Shown piece after piece: positions 63,626 through 64,000 of a stretch of DNA of 64,000 nt. Below the pieces are notes generated by a model. That model did no database searches and was not told where the DNA came from. It saw only the letters and a list, made by a program, of their open reading frames with translations. A program made the translations under genes and the position numbers. Position 1 is the stretch's first letter, and every line of letters begins with the position of its first letter. This stretch comes from UBA12202 sp002691725 (GTDB taxonomy: Bacteria > Pseudomonadota > Alphaproteobacteria > Puniceispirillales > UBA1172): contig CBFIAU010000008.1 in NCBI GenBank assembly GCA_965660675.1, forward strand, positions 69,599 to 133,598, given 5' to 3'.

Positions 63626-63979
63626 CTAGCCTGTTAGCCGAAAATCAACCTCATACTTCATGAAGCGAATATTAGGTACTTCCTTTAATGCGTATTTTAA
63701 TTTTTCATCATGTGCATGCGCTATAATACACCCACTAACAGTTTGTGAAGGTTTGCATAAATGCTCTTTCACCCATCCCATGTAACGTAATGTTTGACCA
63801 ACAACATGATCAGATGCACGGTCTCTTTTAAGTTCCATAATAAGGAAGTCTGATTTGCTTTTATTTATTCCCAGAATATCAATAGGACCTATGCTCGTTC
63901 GATATTGCTGACCGATCATGTTCCCTTTTTCATCATCTAGGATGCCACATAAACATGCCCTGAATGGCTCTGCAATGAT
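63626..63979 (-). pseudogene. C-terminal fragment of a NucS/DUF91-like PD-(D/E)XK nuclease
   Basis: The segment TSIGPIDILGI, then DFLIMELKR and RASDHVVGQTLRYMGWVKE, matches the DUF91/NucS nuclease core (IDxL, ExK motif). The frame after ATG 63919 codes 97 residues and starts inside the expected fold. In-frame residues upstream (GILDDEKGN) look like part of the same domain but are cut by a TGA at 63980-63982. So this is probably a truncated or frameshifted remnant, or a gene whose start lies beyond the window by frameshift. It ends 4 bp from the prpE stop. Confidence 0.6.
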
Positions 63980-64000
63980 TCAGTGCAGGCAATAGCAGTG

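Overview
The window looks like a chromosomal segment of a Gram-negative alphaproteobacterium with moderate GC content. Three well-known alphaproteobacterial gene orders support this: trpG-trpD-trpC-moaC-moeA-lexA, then comEC, gltX and gltA, on the left; rpsB-tsf-pyrH-frr-uppS-cdsA-dxr-rseP-bamA-skp-lpxD-fabZ-lpxA-lpxI-lpxB in the centre; and rpoZ-rsh-pdxJ-acpS-lepB-rnc-era-recO-parC on the right. LpxI in place of LpxH, a LexA-GAAC-type operator, a short bacterial ProS and an N-extended ribosomal protein S9 agree. A marine SAR116-like or Rhodospirillales-like lineage fits, but that is inference. I saw no tRNA or rRNA genes, CRISPR array, prophage or insertion sequence. Almost all of the window is dense housekeeping DNA.

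Layout. 1-5064 reads leftwards: partial recJ, hom, a GFA-type protein, a GNAT enzyme, rpsI and rplM, with a strong rplM promoter and a good rpsI terminator. 5290-10324 reads rightwards: tryptophan genes, molybdenum cofactor genes and lexA. comEC lies convergent to lexA. gltX and gltA read rightwards. 15308-36808 is a nearly unbroken leftward run of 20 genes (proS, lolC, lolD, dnaE, then the rpsB-to-lpxB block) that couples translation, replication, isoprenoid and phospholipid synthesis, outer-membrane assembly and lipid A synthesis. A 3-hydroxyisobutyryl-CoA hydrolase-like gene lies just upstream. hemB, a threonine deaminase and bpt read rightwards at 38173-41208. 41221-51242 is a leftward run with parC, recO, era, rnc, lepB, acpS, pdxJ, rsh, rpoZ and folK. 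51378-63621 is more mixed: a NYN-domain protein, a family 5 uracil-DNA glycosylase, smpB, dapA, a second threonine deaminase-like gene, queF, a PCuAC copper chaperone, glycerate kinase, a CoA-ester lyase, a Fur-box-controlled iron-binding protein, a DUF985 cupin, azlCD and prpE. The right edge holds a probable fragment of a NucS/DUF91 nuclease.

The most distinctive signal is not a gene. Short tandem duplications, mostly 12-18 bp and in frame, recur at or near the ends of otherwise ordinary proteins (GFA protein, GNAT enzyme, Dxr, the crotonase, RecO, RNase III, PdxJ, RpoZ, glycerate kinase). They also occur beside genes (the moeA stop, the queF start). Other points worth attention are a probable leaderless hemB transcript, a three-part alternative hairpin in front of bamA, a duplicated ribosome-binding site with a five-residue mini-ORF before queF, trp genes without an adjacent trpE, and a possible frameshifted small gene before the GNAT gene. 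I found no convincing new defence or mobile system.
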